From positions 1 through 64,000 of the forward strand of contig JAJSSI010000084.1 in the NCBI GenBank assembly GCA_031841125.1: DNA of 64,000 bases, written 5' to 3'. Below the pieces are notes generated by a model, which did no database searches, was not told where the DNA came from, and saw only the letters and a program-made list of their open reading frames with translations. The translations under genes and the position numbers were made by a program. Origin of the DNA: Acanthococcus lagerstroemiae. Taxonomy: Eukaryota; Arthropoda; Insecta; Hemiptera; Eriococcidae. Positions 6,070 through 19,762 of this stretch are shown here, one piece after another (the first letter of the stretch is position 1; each line of letters opens with the position of its first letter).

Positions 6070-7994
6070 CGGGGACGCTCCGCTGTCGAGATACACTCGA
6101 AAACGTGGTCAAAATATTTTTCTGTCAGCGCCTTCAACGCGTTGAATATGCCACACATCGCACGCCAATTGACGTTTTCCAAATCTCTATTTCTCTGGGG
6201 CGAACCAACAATTTGCTAATAATTTTGGAATGGAGATAGCTAGAGCAGTGCGGTTTGAAATTTTGGATACAGGAGATAATTTTGAATAAGACGTACTTTT
6301 CAGTTTTGCTCAAGCAGCCTCCAATCAAAAGATTTTGGCCTTTTATCAGTTCGCCCCAGGAAATTCGCAACATTGAAAACGCATATTGGTGCGAATTGTA
6401 TTGCAGATCCGACGAGTTTAAGGCGTTTCTACATTTTTCAGAAATTCGCCAAATTACCAAGATGCACTCGAAAATGTGGTCAAAAAATCACTTTAGGTAA
6501 ATTTTGGTAACAGATTCGAGTTCGCTTCGAAAAATTGAGTAATCTGACCCAGCGCCGACGCCGAAGCTCTCCGAAAATTTTTTCGCCCAAAAAAACGCAT
6601 GATGTATAGTATGGAGAAATTTTCAAAAATAAAAAATTTTGATTTGAAGACTGTTTAATACTCAGTTTTTCACGCTGAGTCCGAATTTGTTGTTCAAATT
6701 CGGCGGGGACGCTCCGCTGTCGAGATACACTCGAAAACGTGGTCAAAATATTTTTCTGTCAGCGCCTTCAACGCGTTGAATATGCCACACATCGCACGCC
6801 AATTGACGTTTTCCAAATCTCTATTTCTCTGGGGCGAACCAACAATTTGCTAATAATTTTGGAATGGAGATAGCTAGAGCAGTGCGGTTTGAAATTTTGG
6901 ATACAGGAGATAATTTTGAATAAGACGTACTTTTCAGTTTTGCTCAAGCAGCCTCCAATCAAAAGATTTTGGCCTTTTATCAGTTCGCCCCAGGAAATTC
7001 GCAACATTGAAAACGCATATTGGTGCGAATTGTATTGCAGATCCGACGAGTTTAAGGCGTTTCTACATTTTTCAGAAATTCGCCAAATTACCAAGATGCA
7101 CTCGAAAATGTGGTCAAAAAATCACTTTAGGTAAATTTTGGTAACAGATTCGAGTTCGCTTCGAAAAATTGAGTAATCTGACCCAGCGCCGACGCCGAAG
7201 CTCTCCGAAAATTTTTTCGCCCAAAAAAACGCATGATGTATAGTATGGAGAAATTTTCAAAATTTTCAAAAATAAAAAATTTTGATTTGAAGACTGTTTA
7301 ATACTCAGTTTTTCAGGCGGGGACGCTCCGCTGTCGAGATACACTCGAAAACGTGGTCAAAATATTTTTCTGTCAGCGCCTTCAACGCGTTGAATATGCC
7401 ACACATCGCACGCCAATTGACGTTTTCCAAATCTCTATTTCTCTGGGGCGAACCAACAATTTGCTAATAATTTTGGAATGGAGATAGCTAGAGCAGTGCG
7501 GTTTGAAATTTTGGATACAGGAGATAATTTTGAATAAGACGTACTTTTCAGTTTTGCTCAAGCAGCCTCCAATCAAAAGATTTTGGCCTTTTATCAGTTC
7601 GCCCCAGGAAATTCGCAACATTGAAAACGCATATTGGTGCGAATTGTATTGCAGATCCGACGAGTTTAAGGCGTTTCTACATTTTTCAGAAATTCGCCAA
7701 ATTACCAAGATGCACTCGAAAATGTGGTCAAAAAATCACTTTAGGTAAATTTTGGTAACAGATTCGAGTTCGCTTCGAAAAATTGAGTAATCTGACCCAG
7801 CGCCGACGCCGAAGCTCTCCGAAAATTTTTTCGCCCAAAAAAACGCATGATGTATAGTATGGAGAAATTTTCAAAATTTTCAAAAATAAAAAATTTTGAT
7901 TTGAAGACTGTTTAATACTCAGTTTTTCAGGCGGGGACGCTCCGCTGTCGAGATACACTCGAAAACGTGGTCAAAATATTTTTCTGTCAGCGCC

Positions 7995-10900
7995 TTCAAC
8001 GCGTTGAATATGCCACACATCGCACGCCAATTGACGTTTTCCAAATCTCTATTTCTCTGGGGCGAACCAACAATTTGCTAATAATTTTGGAATGGAGATA
8101 GCTAGAGCAGTGCGGTTTGAAATTTTGGATACAGGAGATAATTTTGAATAAGACGTACTTTTCAGTTTTGCTCAAGCAGCCTCCAATCAAAAGATTTTGG
8201 CCTTTTATCAGTTCGCCCCAGGAAATTCGCAACATTGAAAACGCATATTGGTGCGAATTGTATTGCAGATCCGACGAGTTTAAGGCGTTTCTACATTTTT
8301 CAGAAATTCGCCAAATTACCAAGATGCACTCGAAAATGTGGTCAAAAAATCACTTTAGGTAAATTTTGGTAACAGATTCGAGTTCGCTTCGAAAAATTGA
8401 GTAATCTGACCCAGCGCCGACGCCGAAGCTCTCCGAAAATTTTTTCGCCCAAAAAAACGCATGATGTATAGTATGGAGAAATTTTCAAAAATAAAAAATT
8501 TTGATTTGAAGACTGTTTAATACTCAGTTTTTCACGCTGAGTCCGAATTTGTTGTTCAAATTCGGCGGGGACGCTCCGCTGTCGAGATACACTCGAAAAC
8601 GTGGTCAAAATATTTTTCTGTCAGCGCCTTCAACGCGTTGAATATGCCACACATCGCACGCCAATTGACGTTTTCCAAATCTCTATTTCTCTGGGGCGAA
8701 CCAACAATTTGCTAATAATTTTGGAATGGAGATAGCTAGAGCAGTGCGGTTTGAAATTTTGGATACAGGAGATAATTTTGAATAAGACGTACTTTTCAGT
8801 TTTGCTCAAGCAGCCTCCAATCAAAAGATTTTGGCCTTTTATCAGTTCGCCCCAGGAAATTCGCAACATTGAAAACGCATATTGGTGCGAATTGTATTGC
8901 AGATCCGACGAGTTTAAGGCGTTTCTACATTTTTCAGAAATTCGCCAAATTACCAAGATGCACTCGAAAATGTGGTCAAAAAATCACTTTAGGTAAATTT
9001 TGGTAACAGATTCGAGTTCGCTTCGAAAAATTGAGTAATCTGACCCAGCGCCGACGCCGAAGCTCTCCGAAAATTTTTTCGCCCAAAAAAACGCATGATG
9101 TATAGTATGGAGAAATTTTCAAAATTTTCAAAAATAAAAAATTTTGATTTGAAGACTGTTTAATACTCAGTTTTTCAGGCGGGGACGCTCCGCTGTCGAG
9201 ATACACTCGAAAACGTGGTCAAAATATTTTTCTGTCAGCGCCTTCAACGCGTTGAATATGCCACACATCGCACGCCAATTGACGTTTTCCAAATCTCTAT
9301 TTCTCTGGGGCGAACCAACAATTTGCTAATAATTTTGGAATGGAGATAGCTAGAGCAGTGCGGTTTGAAATTTTGGATACAGGAGATAATTTTGAATAAG
9401 ACGTACTTTTCAGTTTTGCTCAAGCAGCCTCCAATCAAAAGATTTTGGCCTTTTATCAGTTCGCCCCAGGAAATTCGCAACATTGAAAACGCATATTGGT
9501 GCGAATTGTATTGCAGATCCGACGAGTTTAAGGCGTTTCTACATTTTTCAGAAATTCGCCAAATTACCAAGATGCACTCGAAAATGTGGTCAAAAAATCA
9601 CTTTAGGTAAATTTTGGTAACAGATTCGAGTTCGCTTCGAAAAATTGAGTAATCTGACCCAGCGCCGACGCCGAAGCTCTCCGAAAATTTTTTCGCCCAA
9701 AAAAACGCATGATGTATAGTATGGAGAAATTTTCAAAAATAAAAAATTTTGATTTGAAGACTGTTTAATACTCAGTTTTTCACGCTGAGTCCGAATTTGT
9801 TGTTCAAATTCGGCGGGGACGCTCCGCTGTCGAGATACACTCGAAAACGTGGTCAAAATATTTTTCTGTCAGCGCCTTCAACGCGTTGAATATGCCACAC
9901 ATCGCACGCCAATTGACGTTTTCCAAATCTCTATTTCTCTGGGGCGAACCAACAATTTGCTAATAATTTTGGAATGGAGATAGCTAGAGCAGTGCGGTTT
10001 GAAATTTTGGATACAGGAGATAATTTTGAATAAGACGTACTTTTCAGTTTTGCTCAAGCAGCCTCCAATCAAAAGATTTTGGCCTTTTATCAGTTCGCCC
10101 CAGGAAATTCGCAACATTGAAAACGCATATTGGTGCGAATTGTATTGCAGATCCGACGAGTTTAAGGCGTTTCTACATTTTTCAGAAATTCGCCAAATTA
10201 CCAAGATGCACTCGAAAATGTGGTCAAAAAATCACTTTAGGTAAATTTTGGTAACAGATTCGAGTTCGCTTCGAAAAATTGAGTAATCTGACCCAGCGCC
10301 GACGCCGAAGCTCTCCGAAAATTTTTTCGCCCAAAAAAACGCATGATGTATAGTATGGAGAAATTTTCAAAAATAAAAAATTTTGATTTGAAGACTGTTT
10401 AATACTCAGTTTTTCACGCTGAGTCCGAATTTGTTGTTCAAATTCGGCGGGGACGCTCCGCTGTCGAGATACACTCGAAAACGTGGTCAAAATATTTTTC
10501 TGTCAGCGCCTTCAACGCGTTGAATATGCCACACATCGCACGCCAATTGACGTTTTCCAAATCTCTATTTCTCTGGGGCGAACCAACAATTTGCTAATAA
10601 TTTTGGAATGGAGATAGCTAGAGCAGTGCGGTTTGAAATTTTGGATACAGGAGATAATTTTGAATAAGACGTACTTTTCAGTTTTGCTCAAGCAGCCTCC
10701 AATCAAAAGATTTTGGCCTTTTATCAGTTCGCCCCAGGAAATTCGCAACATTGAAAACGCATATTGGTGCGAATTGTATTGCAGATCCGACGAGTTTAAG
10801 GCGTTTCTACATTTTTCAGAAATTCGCCAAATTACCAAGATGCACTCGAAAATGTGGTCAAAAAATCACTTTAGGTAAATTTTGGTAACAGATTCGAGTT

Positions 10901-12986
10901 CGCTTCGAAAAATTGAGTAATCTGACCCAGCGCCGACGCCGAAGCTCTCCGAAAATTTTTTCGCCCAAAAAAACGCATGATGTATAGTATGGAGAAATTT
11001 TCAAAAATAAAAAATTTTGATTTGAAGACTGTTTAATACTCAGTTTTTCACGCTGAGTCCGAATTTGTTGTTCAAATTCGGCGGGGACGCTCCGCTGTCG
11101 AGATACACTCGAAAACGTGGTCAAAATATTTTTCTGTCAGCGCCTTCAACGCGTTGAATATGCCACACATCGCACGCCAATTGACGTTTTCCAAATCTCT
11201 ATTTCTCTGGGGCGAACCAACAATTTGCTAATAATTTTGGAATGGAGATAGCTAGAGCAGTGCGGTTTGAAATTTTGGATACAGGAGATAATTTTGAATA
11301 AGACGTACTTTTCAGTTTTGCTCAAGCAGCCTCCAATCAAAAGATTTTGGCCTTTTATCAGTTCGCCCCAGGAAATTCGCAACATTGAAAACGCATATTG
11401 GTGCGAATTGTATTGCAGATCCGACGAGTTTAAGGCGTTTCTACATTTTTCAGAAATTCGCCAAATTACCAAGATGCACTCGAAAATGTGGTCAAAAAAT
11501 CACTTTAGGTAAATTTTGGTAACAGATTCGAGTTCGCTTCGAAAAATTGAGTAATCTGACCCAGCGCCGACGCCGAAGCTCTCCGAAAATTTTTTCGCCC
11601 AAAAAAACGCATGATGTATAGTATGGAGAAATTTTCAAAATTTTCAAAAATAAAAAATTTTGATTTGAAGACTGTTTAATACTCAGTTTTTCAGGCGGGG
11701 ACGCTCCGCTGTCGAGATACACTCGAAAACGTGGTCAAAATATTTTTCTGTCAGCGCCTTCAACGCGTTGAATATGCCACACATCGCACGCCAATTGACG
11801 TTTTCCAAATCTCTATTTCTCTGGGGCGAACCAACAATTTGCTAATAATTTTGGAATGGAGATAGCTAGAGCAGTGCGGTTTGAAATTTTGGATACAGGA
11901 GATAATTTTGAATAAGACGTACTTTTCAGTTTTGCTCAAGCAGCCTCCAATCAAAAGATTTTGGCCTTTTATCAGTTCGCCCCAGGAAATTCGCAACATT
12001 GAAAACGCATATTGGTGCGAATTGTATTGCAGATCCGACGAGTTTAAGGCGTTTCTACATTTTTCAGAAATTCGCCAAATTACCAAGATGCACTCGAAAA
12101 TGTGGTCAAAAAATCACTTTAGGTAAATTTTGGTAACAGATTCGAGTTCGCTTCGAAAAATTGAGTAATCTGACCCAGCGCCGACGCCGAAGCTCTCCGA
12201 AAATTTTTTCGCCCAAAAAAACGCATGATGTATAGTATGGAGAAATTTTCAAAATTTTCAAAAATAAAAAATTTTGATTTGAAGACTGTTTAATACTCAG
12301 TTTTTCAGGCGGGGACGCTCCGCTGTCGAGATACACTCGAAAACGTGGTCAAAATATTTTTCTGTCAGCGCCTTCAACGCGTTGAATATGCCACACATCG
12401 CACGCCAATTGACGTTTTCCAAATCTCTATTTCTCTGGGGCGAACCAACAATTTGCTAATAATTTTGGAATGGAGATAGCTAGAGCAGTGCGGTTTGAAA
12501 TTTTGGATACAGGAGATAATTTTGAATAAGACGTACTTTTCAGTTTTGCTCAAGCAGCCTCCAATCAAAAGATTTTGGCCTTTTATCAGTTCGCCCCAGG
12601 AAATTCGCAACATTGAAAACGCATATTGGTGCGAATTGTATTGCAGATCCGACGAGTTTAAGGCGTTTCTACATTTTTCAGAAATTCGCCAAATTACCAA
12701 GATGCACTCGAAAATGTGGTCAAAAAATCACTTTAGGTAAATTTTGGTAACAGATTCGAGTTCGCTTCGAAAAATTGAGTAATCTGACCCAGCGCCGACG
12801 CCGAAGCTCTCCGAAAATTTTTTCGCCCAAAAAAACGCATGATGTATAGTATGGAGAAATTTTCAAAATTTTCAAAAATAAAAAATTTTGATTTGAAGAC
12901 TGTTTAATACTCAGTTTTTCAGGCGGGGACGCTCCGCTGTCGAGATACACTCGAAAACGTGGTCAAAATATTTTTCTGTCAGCGCC
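7995..12986 (+). repeat. Eight-unit higher-order repeat, copy 1
   Basis: Units 5-12 have lengths 634, 614, 634, 634, 634, 614, 614, 614 (A-B-A-A-A-B-B-B), total 4992 bp. The same ordered pattern follows immediately in copy 2. Monomers within the block are otherwise almost indistinguishable, so the block is defined by cassette order alone. Confidence 0.75.
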
Positions 12987-15900
12987 TTCAACGCGTTGAA
13001 TATGCCACACATCGCACGCCAATTGACGTTTTCCAAATCTCTATTTCTCTGGGGCGAACCAACAATTTGCTAATAATTTTGGAATGGAGATAGCTAGAGC
13101 AGTGCGGTTTGAAATTTTGGATACAGGAGATAATTTTGAATAAGACGTACTTTTCAGTTTTGCTCAAGCAGCCTCCAATCAAAAGATTTTGGCCTTTTAT
13201 CAGTTCGCCCCAGGAAATTCGCAACATTGAAAACGCATATTGGTGCGAATTGTATTGCAGATCCGACGAGTTTAAGGCGTTTCTACATTTTTCAGAAATT
13301 CGCCAAATTACCAAGATGCACTCGAAAATGTGGTCAAAAAATCACTTTAGGTAAATTTTGGTAACAGATTCGAGTTCGCTTCGAAAAATTGAGTAATCTG
13401 ACCCAGCGCCGACGCCGAAGCTCTCCGAAAATTTTTTCGCCCAAAAAAACGCATGATGTATAGTATGGAGAAATTTTCAAAAATAAAAAATTTTGATTTG
13501 AAGACTGTTTAATACTCAGTTTTTCACGCTGAGTCCGAATTTGTTGTTCAAATTCGGCGGGGACGCTCCGCTGTCGAGATACACTCGAAAACGTGGTCAA
13601 AATATTTTTCTGTCAGCGCCTTCAACGCGTTGAATATGCCACACATCGCACGCCAATTGACGTTTTCCAAATCTCTATTTCTCTGGGGCGAACCAACAAT
13701 TTGCTAATAATTTTGGAATGGAGATAGCTAGAGCAGTGCGGTTTGAAATTTTGGATACAGGAGATAATTTTGAATAAGACGTACTTTTCAGTTTTGCTCA
13801 AGCAGCCTCCAATCAAAAGATTTTGGCCTTTTATCAGTTCGCCCCAGGAAATTCGCAACATTGAAAACGCATATTGGTGCGAATTGTATTGCAGATCCGA
13901 CGAGTTTAAGGCGTTTCTACATTTTTCAGAAATTCGCCAAATTACCAAGATGCACTCGAAAATGTGGTCAAAAAATCACTTTAGGTAAATTTTGGTAACA
14001 GATTCGAGTTCGCTTCGAAAAATTGAGTAATCTGACCCAGCGCCGACGCCGAAGCTCTCCGAAAATTTTTTCGCCCAAAAAAACGCATGATGTATAGTAT
14101 GGAGAAATTTTCAAAATTTTCAAAAATAAAAAATTTTGATTTGAAGACTGTTTAATACTCAGTTTTTCAGGCGGGGACGCTCCGCTGTCGAGATACACTC
14201 GAAAACGTGGTCAAAATATTTTTCTGTCAGCGCCTTCAACGCGTTGAATATGCCACACATCGCACGCCAATTGACGTTTTCCAAATCTCTATTTCTCTGG
14301 GGCGAACCAACAATTTGCTAATAATTTTGGAATGGAGATAGCTAGAGCAGTGCGGTTTGAAATTTTGGATACAGGAGATAATTTTGAATAAGACGTACTT
14401 TTCAGTTTTGCTCAAGCAGCCTCCAATCAAAAGATTTTGGCCTTTTATCAGTTCGCCCCAGGAAATTCGCAACATTGAAAACGCATATTGGTGCGAATTG
14501 TATTGCAGATCCGACGAGTTTAAGGCGTTTCTACATTTTTCAGAAATTCGCCAAATTACCAAGATGCACTCGAAAATGTGGTCAAAAAATCACTTTAGGT
14601 AAATTTTGGTAACAGATTCGAGTTCGCTTCGAAAAATTGAGTAATCTGACCCAGCGCCGACGCCGAAGCTCTCCGAAAATTTTTTCGCCCAAAAAAACGC
14701 ATGATGTATAGTATGGAGAAATTTTCAAAAATAAAAAATTTTGATTTGAAGACTGTTTAATACTCAGTTTTTCACGCTGAGTCCGAATTTGTTGTTCAAA
14801 TTCGGCGGGGACGCTCCGCTGTCGAGATACACTCGAAAACGTGGTCAAAATATTTTTCTGTCAGCGCCTTCAACGCGTTGAATATGCCACACATCGCACG
14901 CCAATTGACGTTTTCCAAATCTCTATTTCTCTGGGGCGAACCAACAATTTGCTAATAATTTTGGAATGGAGATAGCTAGAGCAGTGCGGTTTGAAATTTT
15001 GGATACAGGAGATAATTTTGAATAAGACGTACTTTTCAGTTTTGCTCAAGCAGCCTCCAATCAAAAGATTTTGGCCTTTTATCAGTTCGCCCCAGGAAAT
15101 TCGCAACATTGAAAACGCATATTGGTGCGAATTGTATTGCAGATCCGACGAGTTTAAGGCGTTTCTACATTTTTCAGAAATTCGCCAAATTACCAAGATG
15201 CACTCGAAAATGTGGTCAAAAAATCACTTTAGGTAAATTTTGGTAACAGATTCGAGTTCGCTTCGAAAAATTGAGTAATCTGACCCAGCGCCGACGCCGA
15301 AGCTCTCCGAAAATTTTTTCGCCCAAAAAAACGCATGATGTATAGTATGGAGAAATTTTCAAAAATAAAAAATTTTGATTTGAAGACTGTTTAATACTCA
15401 GTTTTTCACGCTGAGTCCGAATTTGTTGTTCAAATTCGGCGGGGACGCTCCGCTGTCGAGATACACTCGAAAACGTGGTCAAAATATTTTTCTGTCAGCG
15501 CCTTCAACGCGTTGAATATGCCACACATCGCACGCCAATTGACGTTTTCCAAATCTCTATTTCTCTGGGGCGAACCAACAATTTGCTAATAATTTTGGAA
15601 TGGAGATAGCTAGAGCAGTGCGGTTTGAAATTTTGGATACAGGAGATAATTTTGAATAAGACGTACTTTTCAGTTTTGCTCAAGCAGCCTCCAATCAAAA
15701 GATTTTGGCCTTTTATCAGTTCGCCCCAGGAAATTCGCAACATTGAAAACGCATATTGGTGCGAATTGTATTGCAGATCCGACGAGTTTAAGGCGTTTCT
15801 ACATTTTTCAGAAATTCGCCAAATTACCAAGATGCACTCGAAAATGTGGTCAAAAAATCACTTTAGGTAAATTTTGGTAACAGATTCGAGTTCGCTTCGA

Positions 15901-17979
15901 AAAATTGAGTAATCTGACCCAGCGCCGACGCCGAAGCTCTCCGAAAATTTTTTCGCCCAAAAAAACGCATGATGTATAGTATGGAGAAATTTTCAAAAAT
16001 AAAAAATTTTGATTTGAAGACTGTTTAATACTCAGTTTTTCACGCTGAGTCCGAATTTGTTGTTCAAATTCGGCGGGGACGCTCCGCTGTCGAGATACAC
16101 TCGAAAACGTGGTCAAAATATTTTTCTGTCAGCGCCTTCAACGCGTTGAATATGCCACACATCGCACGCCAATTGACGTTTTCCAAATCTCTATTTCTCT
16201 GGGGCGAACCAACAATTTGCTAATAATTTTGGAATGGAGATAGCTAGAGCAGTGCGGTTTGAAATTTTGGATACAGGAGATAATTTTGAATAAGACGTAC
16301 TTTTCAGTTTTGCTCAAGCAGCCTCCAATCAAAAGATTTTGGCCTTTTATCAGTTCGCCCCAGGAAATTCGCAACATTGAAAACGCATATTGGTGCGAAT
16401 TGTATTGCAGATCCGACGAGTTTAAGGCGTTTCTACATTTTTCAGAAATTCGCCAAATTACCAAGATGCACTCGAAAATGTGGTCAAAAAATCACTTTAG
16501 GTAAATTTTGGTAACAGATTCGAGTTCGCTTCGAAAAATTGAGTAATCTGACCCAGCGCCGACGCCGAAGCTCTCCGAAAATTTTTTCGCCCAAAAAAAC
16601 GCATGATGTATAGTATGGAGAAATTTTCAAAATTTTCAAAAATAAAAAATTTTGATTTGAAGACTGTTTAATACTCAGTTTTTCAGGCGGGGACGCTCCG
16701 CTGTCGAGATACACTCGAAAACGTGGTCAAAATATTTTTCTGTCAGCGCCTTCAACGCGTTGAATATGCCACACATCGCACGCCAATTGACGTTTTCCAA
16801 ATCTCTATTTCTCTGGGGCGAACCAACAATTTGCTAATAATTTTGGAATGGAGATAGCTAGAGCAGTGCGGTTTGAAATTTTGGATACAGGAGATAATTT
16901 TGAATAAGACGTACTTTTCAGTTTTGCTCAAGCAGCCTCCAATCAAAAGATTTTGGCCTTTTATCAGTTCGCCCCAGGAAATTCGCAACATTGAAAACGC
17001 ATATTGGTGCGAATTGTATTGCAGATCCGACGAGTTTAAGGCGTTTCTACATTTTTCAGAAATTCGCCAAATTACCAAGATGCACTCGAAAATGTGGTCA
17101 AAAAATCACTTTAGGTAAATTTTGGTAACAGATTCGAGTTCGCTTCGAAAAATTGAGTAATCTGACCCAGCGCCGACGCCGAAGCTCTCCGAAAATTTTT
17201 TCGCCCAAAAAAACGCATGATGTATAGTATGGAGAAATTTTCAAAATTTTCAAAAATAAAAAATTTTGATTTGAAGACTGTTTAATACTCAGTTTTTCAG
17301 GCGGGGACGCTCCGCTGTCGAGATACACTCGAAAACGTGGTCAAAATATTTTTCTGTCAGCGCCTTCAACGCGTTGAATATGCCACACATCGCACGCCAA
17401 TTGACGTTTTCCAAATCTCTATTTCTCTGGGGCGAACCAACAATTTGCTAATAATTTTGGAATGGAGATAGCTAGAGCAGTGCGGTTTGAAATTTTGGAT
17501 ACAGGAGATAATTTTGAATAAGACGTACTTTTCAGTTTTGCTCAAGCAGCCTCCAATCAAAAGATTTTGGCCTTTTATCAGTTCGCCCCAGGAAATTCGC
17601 AACATTGAAAACGCATATTGGTGCGAATTGTATTGCAGATCCGACGAGTTTAAGGCGTTTCTACATTTTTCAGAAATTCGCCAAATTACCAAGATGCACT
17701 CGAAAATGTGGTCAAAAAATCACTTTAGGTAAATTTTGGTAACAGATTCGAGTTCGCTTCGAAAAATTGAGTAATCTGACCCAGCGCCGACGCCGAAGCT
17801 CTCCGAAAATTTTTTCGCCCAAAAAAACGCATGATGTATAGTATGGAGAAATTTTCAAAATTTTCAAAAATAAAAAATTTTGATTTGAAGACTGTTTAAT
17901 ACTCAGTTTTTTCAGGCGGGGACGCTCCGCTGTCGAGATACACTCGAAAACGTGGTCAAAATATTTTTCTGTCAGCGCC
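12987..17979 (+). repeat. Eight-unit higher-order repeat, copy 2
   Basis: Units 13-20 repeat the order A-B-A-A-A-B-B-B with a total of 4993 bp. The last unit has one extra T (six instead of five at 17907-17912). The pattern does not continue into a third full copy: the units from 17980 are five B-type units, then two A. Confidence 0.75.
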
Positions 17980-19746
17980 TTCAACGCGTTGAATATGCCA
18001 CACATCGCACGCCAATTGACGTTTTCCAAATCTCTATTTCTCTGGGGCGAACCAACAATTTGCTAATAATTTTGGAATGGAGATAGCTAGAGCAGTGCGG
18101 TTTGAAATTTTGGATACAGGAGATAATTTTGAATAAGACGTACTTTTCAGTTTTGCTCAAGCAGCCTCCAATCAAAAGATTTTGGCCTTTTATCAGTTCG
18201 CCCCAGGAAATTCGCAACATTGAAAACGCATATTGGTGCGAATTGTATTGCAGATCCGACGAGTTTAAGGCGTTTCTACATTTTTCAGAAATTCGCCAAA
18301 TTACCAAGATGCACTCGAAAATGTGGTCAAAAAATCACTTTAGGTAAATTTTGGTAACAGATTCGAGTTCGCTTCGAAAAATTGAGTAATCTGACCCAGC
18401 GCCGACGCCGAAGCTCTCCGAAAATTTTTTCGCCCAAAAAAACGCATGATGTATAGTATGGAGAAATTTTCAAAATTTTCAAAAATAAAAAATTTTGATT
18501 TGAAGACTGTTTAATACTCAGTTTTTCAGGCGGGGACGCTCCGCTGTCGAGATACACTCGAAAACGTGGTCAAAATATTTTTCTGTCAGCGCCTTCAACG
18601 CGTTGAATATGCCACACATCGCACGCCAATTGACGTTTTCCAAATCTCTATTTCTCTGGGGCGAACCAACAATTTGCTAATAATTTTGGAATGGAGATAG
18701 CTAGAGCAGTGCGGTTTGAAATTTTGGATACAGGAGATAATTTTGAATAAGACGTACTTTTCAGTTTTGCTCAAGCAGCCTCCAATCAAAAGATTTTGGC
18801 CTTTTATCAGTTCGCCCCAGGAAATTCGCAACATTGAAAACGCATATTGGTGCGAATTGTATTGCAGATCCGACGAGTTTAAGGCGTTTCTACATTTTTC
18901 AGAAATTCGCCAAATTACCAAGATGCACTCGAAAATGTGGTCAAAAAATCACTTTAGGTAAATTTTGGTAACAGATTCGAGTTCGCTTCGAAAAATTGAG
19001 TAATCTGACCCAGCGCCGACGCCGAAGCTCTCCGAAAATTTTTTCGCCCAAAAAAACGCATGATGTATAGTATGGAGAAATTTTCAAAATTTTCAAAAAT
19101 AAAAAATTTTGATTTGAAGACTGTTTAATACTCAGTTTTTCAGGCGGGGACGCTCCGCTGTCGAGATACACTCGAAAACGTGGTCAAAATATTTTTCTGT
19201 CAGCGCCTTCAACGCGTTGAATATGCCACACATCGCACGCCAATTGACGTTTTCCAAATCTCTATTTCTCTGGGGCGAACCAACAATTTGCTAATAATTT
19301 TGGAATGGAGATAGCTAGAGCAGTGCGGTTTGAAATTTTGGATACAGGAGATAATTTTGAATAAGACGTACTTTTCAGTTTTGCTCAAGCAGCCTCCAAT
19401 CAAAAGATTTTGGCCTTTTATCAGTTCGCCCCAGGAAATTCGCAACATTGAAAACGCATATTGGTGCGAATTGTATTGCAGATCCGACGAGTTTAAGGCG
19501 TTTCTACATTTTTCAGAAATTCGCCAAATTACCAAGATGCACTCGAAAATGTGGTCAAAAAATCACTTTAGGTAAATTTTGGTAACAGATTCGAGTTCGC
19601 TTCGAAAAATTGAGTAATCTGACCCAGCGCCGACGCCGAAGCTCTCCGAAAATTTTTTCGCCCAAAAAAACGCATGATGTATAGTATGGAGAAATTTTCA
19701 AAATTTTCAAAAATAAAAAATTTTGATTTGAAGACTGTTTAATACT

Positions 19747-19762
19747 CAGTTTTTCGGCGGGG
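19747..19762 (+). other. 30-bp deletion allele in the hairpin segment
   Basis: The unit starting at 19208 reads CAGTTTTTCGGCGGGG, one A fewer than the class B junction CAGTTTTTCAGGCGGGG. As a loss from a class C parent it removes 30 bp with TTC at both breakpoints. It could equally be a one-base change in a B unit. Confidence 0.75.

Larger units (their letters stand above)
5499..6132 (+). repeat. Reference monomer (unit 1, class A, 634 bp)
   Basis: This is the first canonical unit and serves as the map for all others. In order it contains: palindrome TTCAACGCGTTGAA (5499-5512); left arm of the large dyad (from 5495); CTGGGGCGAAC (5561-5571) and its complement GTTCGCCCCAG (5715-5725); the dyad axis at 5643; the end of the right arm (5791); the second copy of a 21-bp direct repeat (5831-5851); TTCGAGTTCGCTTCGAA (5881-5897); a CpG-rich segment AGCGCCGACGCCGAAGC (about 5917-5933); a fixed motif GCATGATGTATAGTATGG (about 5963-5980); the A-tract variable cassette (5981-6008); the 29-bp hairpin cassette (within 6039-6070); GGGGACGCTCCGCTGTCGAG; and the first-copy direct repeat leading into unit 2. 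Unit 2 starts at 6133. Confidence 0.95.
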
